Source: Dehalococcoidia bacterium
Lineage (GTDB): Bacteria; Chloroflexota; Dehalococcoidia; JAUYDP01
Length of the DNA: 8,171 nt
Assembly: GCA_030691805.1 (NCBI GenBank)
Contig: JAUYDP010000126.1
Span: 1-8,171 of the forward strand
Reading direction: 5' to 3'
A program made the position numbers and the translations under genes. Position 1 is the first letter of the stretch; every line of letters starts with the position of its first letter. The notes beneath the pieces were generated by a model. The model was not told where the DNA came from and did no database searches. It saw nothing but the letters and a program-made list of their open reading frames with translations. This document shows positions 6,284 through 8,171 of the stretch, piece by piece.

Positions 6284-6976
6284 TTAATTTCTATTGCGCC
6301 CCATGCCCAGCGCGGAGAAGATAAAATACATGAGCTGTCCCACGGATTGTAGCAGGGCCGCCACGTAAGTAAGGGCCGCCGCACTGAGAACGGCCTTGGT
6401 GGCATCCATCTCCTGAACGTTGACCAGTCCGGCACTGCTGAGCATGACCCTGGCGCGGCGGCTGGCGTTCAGCTCCACGGGGAGGGTGACGAGGGCAAAA
6501 AGGACCGCTGCGGAGAAGAGAAAGACACCCATCCAGAGGAAGCCCGCCCAACGGAAGAGGAACCCCAAGATGAAGAGGATAATAGCCAGGCTTGACCCCA
6601 GGTTGGCCAGGGGCAACAGGCCGCTCCTGAGCTTCAGGGGAAGGTAGCCCCGATGGTCCTGCACGGCGTGGCCGACTTCGTGGGCTACAATGCCAAGAGC
6701 CGCCACAGAGGGACTTTCGTACACTCCCTGGGACAGGCGCAGGGTCTTGGTGTTGGGGTCGTAGTGGTCCGTTAACCGCCCCGGCGTTCCCTCTATCTTC
6801 ACGTCCTGGATCCCCTGGGACGCCAGGAGTGTTTTGGCCACAGCAAGGCCGGTGATTCCCCGCATATTGCCCACCTTGGAGTACTTCCCATAGGTATTGG
6901 ATATCCTCATCTGTGCAAACAGGGCCAGAAGAAGGGCCGGACCGGCAAAGAGCAGCCAGAGCGGATCAAAGAACAA
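6284..6976 (-). CDS. YugP-family membrane zinc metallopeptidase
   Basis: This is a 230-aa integral membrane protein of the neutral zinc metallopeptidase family typified by Bacillus YugP (Zn_peptidase_2); its substrates are poorly known. Seen: an N-terminal membrane segment around residues 5-23, NTYGKYSKV at 27-35, the zinc motif HEVGH at 99-103, then hydrophobic segments around 120-141, 143-166 and 195-222. PVELNASRRA at 166-175 supplies the probable third ligand, Glu168. Length and motif order match the family. The start is TTG at 6976: it keeps the first membrane segment and has GAGGTGA 6-7 nt upstream. The next in-frame ATG (6910, residue 23) would delete that segment. It is the first gene after a good promoter and probably heads the transcript into the SDR gene. 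Nothing links it functionally to AOR or biotin. Confidence 0.93.
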   Translation of the reverse strand: MFFDPLWLLFAGPALLLALFAQMRISNTYGKYSKVGNMRGITGLAVAKTLLASQGIQDVKIEGTPGRLTDHYDPNTKTLRLSQGVYESPSVAALGIVAHEVGHAVQDHRGYLPLKLRSGLLPLANLGSSLAIILFILGFLFRWAGFLWMGVFLFSAAVLFALVTLPVELNASRRARVMLSSAGLVNVQEMDATKAVLSAAALTYVAALLQSVGQLMYFIFSALGMGRNRN

Positions 6977-6997
6977 GCGGAATCACCTCTATGAAGG

Positions 6998-7027
6998 ATT
7001 CTAGCATGTATGTTTTTGGAGCGTCAA
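6998..7027 (-). promoter_or_regulatory. Sigma-70-type promoter for the peptidase-SDR-ferredoxin-AOR-bio transcript
   Basis: On the minus strand TTGACG (7027-7022) and TAGAAT (7003-6998) are separated by 18 nt; each matches the consensus at five of six positions. The -35 overlaps the TGA stop of vapC (7026-7024). Transcription would start near 6992-6990, giving a leader of only about 14-16 nt that still holds the GAGGTG ribosome site at 6989-6984. Recognised by sequence only. Confidence 0.65.
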
Positions 7028-7440
7028 ATAGGGTTAGGGGTTAGAGCAAAACCGGCGGCGGCAAAGTGCCGGTCGAAAGCAAAGGCCAGCCGGATCTTAC
7101 GCTGGGCCATTAATGAAAAGCTCACAGCATCGGTAAAGCTAAAATCCTGGTCGCTGTAATGCCGGAGGATAACCTCCGCTTCTTCCTCCAGTTCCTCCGT
7201 TGAGCATAGTTTCACGATGCGGGGGCTTGCCTTAATTCCATCGAGAAACGAGATGGCCTGAGGAAGGCCCAGGGCCCGCCGGAGAATCATATACACTTCA
7301 CCAACGACCAGGTTAGTGGTCACTAGTCTTCCGTAACGCTTTAGAAGCTCCGGGTAGATCGTTGCAGCTTCTTTATGGTGGACGTCGTCCTTATCAGCCA
7401 GGGTAACCCACGCGCTAGCATCAACGAAGACCTCCTCCAC
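7024..7440 (-). CDS. vapC: PIN-domain ribonuclease toxin, VapC-like
   Basis: PIN-domain toxins of type II systems are Mg-dependent ribonucleases that block translation, often by cutting tRNA or rRNA. With the GTG start the protein is 138 aa. Seen: the four acidic residues of the PIN active site, Asp7 (VFVDAS), Glu48 (NLVVGEVY), Asp104 (FSFTDAVS) and Asp123 (AFDRHF), in the normal order and spacing, and the family ending RHFAAAGF. GTG at 7440 was chosen because it overlaps the antitoxin stop by one base (TAGTG) and puts the first strand at the N-terminus as usual. A TTG at 7464 in the same frame would add 8 residues. The gene is coupled to the upstream antitoxin. The active site looks intact. 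The target RNA is unknown. Confidence 0.9.
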   Translation of the reverse strand: MEEVFVDASAWVTLADKDDVHHKEAATIYPELLKRYGRLVTTNLVVGEVYMILRRALGLPQAISFLDGIKASPRIVKLCSTEELEEEAEVILRHYSDQDFSFTDAVSFSLMAQRKIRLAFAFDRHFAAAGFALTPNPI

Positions 7441-7700
7441 TAATGGCTGGCTTCCTTTTCCCAATTAGCCAGATAACGGTCATGGTGGCGGGCGAGGTCT
7501 CCCAAGCCGGACGCTCCCAGCCCCACGATCCCCAGGGCCGGGTCTTCTTCCACTGGCATCTCTTCCTCAAGATACCGTTGTACGCTCTGCCGTATCAAGA
7601 ACGCAATGGAGGAGGAGCGTCTTTCGGCAAGGACCCGGAGGGCCCTATCTTGTACCGGGTCCAGATATATTTGGATTGGCTTCTTTGTTAACCTTGCCAT
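7440..7700 (-). CDS. vapB: Ribbon-helix-helix antitoxin, VapB-like
   Basis: This 86-aa antitoxin pairs with the PIN toxin downstream. The N-terminus has a ribbon-helix-helix DNA-binding pattern: a strand KKPIQIYLD at 6-14, a first helix to about 26, and a second helix IAFLIRQSVQRYLEEE at 33-48. The C-terminal part (DPALGIVGLGASGLGDLARH onward) is the region expected to bind and block the toxin. The ATG at 7700 has GGAGG five nt upstream. A longer reading to 7781 would run through the operator and promoter, so it was rejected. It overlaps the toxin GTG by one base. It probably represses its own promoter through the inverted repeat just upstream. Confidence 0.9.
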   Translation of the reverse strand: MARLTKKPIQIYLDPVQDRALRVLAERRSSSIAFLIRQSVQRYLEEEMPVEEDPALGIVGLGASGLGDLARHHDRYLANWEKEASH

Positions 7701-7710
7701 TATGTCCTCC

Positions 7711-7731
7711 GATGTATAACCAGTATACATC
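7711..7731. promoter_or_regulatory. Perfect 8-bp inverted repeat, probable VapB operator
   Basis: GATGTATA-ACCAG-TATACATC is a perfect inverted repeat with 8-bp arms and a 5-bp spacer, centred about 20 bp before the antitoxin ATG and overlapping the -10 element. Ribbon-helix-helix antitoxins commonly bind such sites as dimers of dimers and autorepress. The symmetry is seen; the binding is inferred. Confidence 0.7.
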
Positions 7732-7750
7732 ATATTGGGGCAATGCACAA
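7722..7750 (-). promoter_or_regulatory. Probable vapBC promoter
   Basis: On the minus strand TTGTGC (7750-7745) and TATACT (7727-7722) are 17 nt apart. The -10 matches the consensus at five of six positions; the -35 is weak (TTG only). The -10 lies inside the operator palindrome, so a bound antitoxin would block RNA polymerase. Confidence 0.55.
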
Positions 7751-7969
7751 GACGGGTCTTGTTAGGATAGAATATGTCCACTGGATGAGTTTCGCATGAT
7801 AAGATTGCGCGGTTGAAATCGCGAGGACGGGCGCACTGCTGTGCGCCCCTACATTGCTTAGACTGGAAGTTAAGAGAACTATAAATCCTTCGGTGCGCCG
7901 TCTTACAGAACGAGAGCCGCGTTAATTGTTGCGCTGAGGCGGGCTGACCGGCGGTCCCGGCACTGTCCC
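7751..7969. other. Intergenic stretch upstream of the vapBC promoter
   Basis: About 220 bp lie between the end of the edge gene and the vapBC promoter. Apart from the palindrome at 7829-7848 I see no gene, no tRNA-like fold and no stem followed by a T-run. How the edge gene terminates is therefore unresolved. Confidence 0.5.
7829..7848. repeat. GC-rich palindrome GGGCGCAC-TGCT-GTGCGCCC
   Basis: This is a perfect 8-bp stem with a four-base loop, in the gap between the edge gene and vapB. On the minus strand it is preceded by TGTAGG, giving a GTAGGGGCG head like the repeats between AOR and ferredoxin. No T-run follows on either strand, so it is more likely a dispersed repeat unit than a rho-independent terminator. 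Confidence 0.7.
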
Positions 7970-8171
7970 TTACGTGATGGAGGGGACTACCTCAAGCTTC
8001 GGCACGGCTACGGTCTCTTGGACCATCTTGACCGTGATGTAAACGAGAGGGCCGACCTCTTCGCCCGATTGCCTGGTTAGTCTTTGGTTCCTCTCCGCAT
8101 TTGTCTTGGCTTCTTTGTTGAACCAGGGATCGTCCGGGTCCAGGAAGACGAGAGTGGCCTTGTCGGGTAGC
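7970..8171 (-). CDS. C-terminal fragment of an unrecognised protein (start beyond window)
   Basis: An open frame enters from the right edge and ends at TAA (7972-7970), giving 66 residues. It reads LPDKATLVFLDPDDPW, then a charged, Asn/Gln/Arg-rich stretch, then GPLVYITVKMVQETVAVPKL and the end EVVPSIT. Codon use is GC-rich at third positions like the neighbouring genes, and the frame is open for its whole visible length, which supports real coding. There are no membrane segments or cysteines. I do not recognise the family. The beta-rich ending might be the last strands of a larger domain, but nothing more can be said. Confidence 0.6.
   Translation of the reverse strand, partial: LPDKATLVFLDPDDPWFNKEAKTNAERNQRLTRQSGEEVGPLVYITVKMVQETVAVPKLEVVPSIT

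Noticed and set aside
7701..7781. A longer antitoxin start at 7781
   Set aside because: The extension would translate the operator and promoter. The ATG at 7700 has a near-perfect ribosome site and gives the normal start of a ribbon-helix-helix protein.
7829..7848. Rho-independent terminator for the edge gene
   Set aside because: The stem is strong but no T-run follows on the minus strand, and it lies more than 120 nt beyond the stop codon.

Overview
The window is about 60% GC and is coded almost entirely on the minus strand, so transcription runs from the right edge to the left. It looks like a chromosomal fragment of an anaerobic or ferredoxin-using bacterium. The evidence for that is a tungsten-type aldehyde:ferredoxin oxidoreductase (AOR) with its own two-cluster ferredoxin. 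The palindromic intergenic repeats and the gene style would suit an uncultured Chloroflexota (Dehalococcoidia-like) genome, but this assignment is a guess from general resemblance and is not demonstrated.

Layout in transcription order (right to left): the C-terminus of an unrecognised protein (7970 to the right edge); an intergenic stretch with a GC-rich hairpin; a vapBC toxin-antitoxin pair (7700-7024) with its own promoter, whose -10 lies inside an 8-bp inverted-repeat operator; a membrane zinc metallopeptidase of the YugP family (6976-6284) with a near-consensus promoter that overlaps the end of vapC; a short-chain dehydrogenase (6241-5450); a 2x[4Fe-4S] ferredoxin-like protein (5434-5177); a 363-bp non-coding block of nested palindromic repeats; the AOR (4813-2861); and then biotin genes bioB (2868-1924), bioF (1750-518) and bioD (506 to the left edge, cut off).

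From the peptidase to bioD there is no convincing terminator. bioB starts inside the AOR stop region (8-nt overlap), so AOR and bioB must share a transcript. bioB, bioF and bioD give the last steps of biotin synthesis except the BioA step: pimeloyl thioester to KAPA (BioF), DAPA to dethiobiotin (BioD), and dethiobiotin to biotin (BioB). No bioA, bioC, bioH, bioW or BirA box is visible here.

The main oddities are these. (1) An intergenic repeat sits between bioB and bioF and appears to supply bioF with its start codon, its ribosome binding site and about 18 N-terminal residues. (2) The AOR has Asp in place of the third cubane-cluster cysteine. (3) A redox set (AOR, ferredoxin, and an SDR resembling 2-hydroxycyclohexanecarboxyl-CoA dehydrogenases) is joined to bioBFD, which raises a speculative link to pimeloyl-CoA supply. 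(4) Several palindromic repeats share a GTAG(T/G)GGCG head, with stems that differ in compensating ways. No RNA genes, CRISPR arrays, transposase genes or prophage genes were seen.
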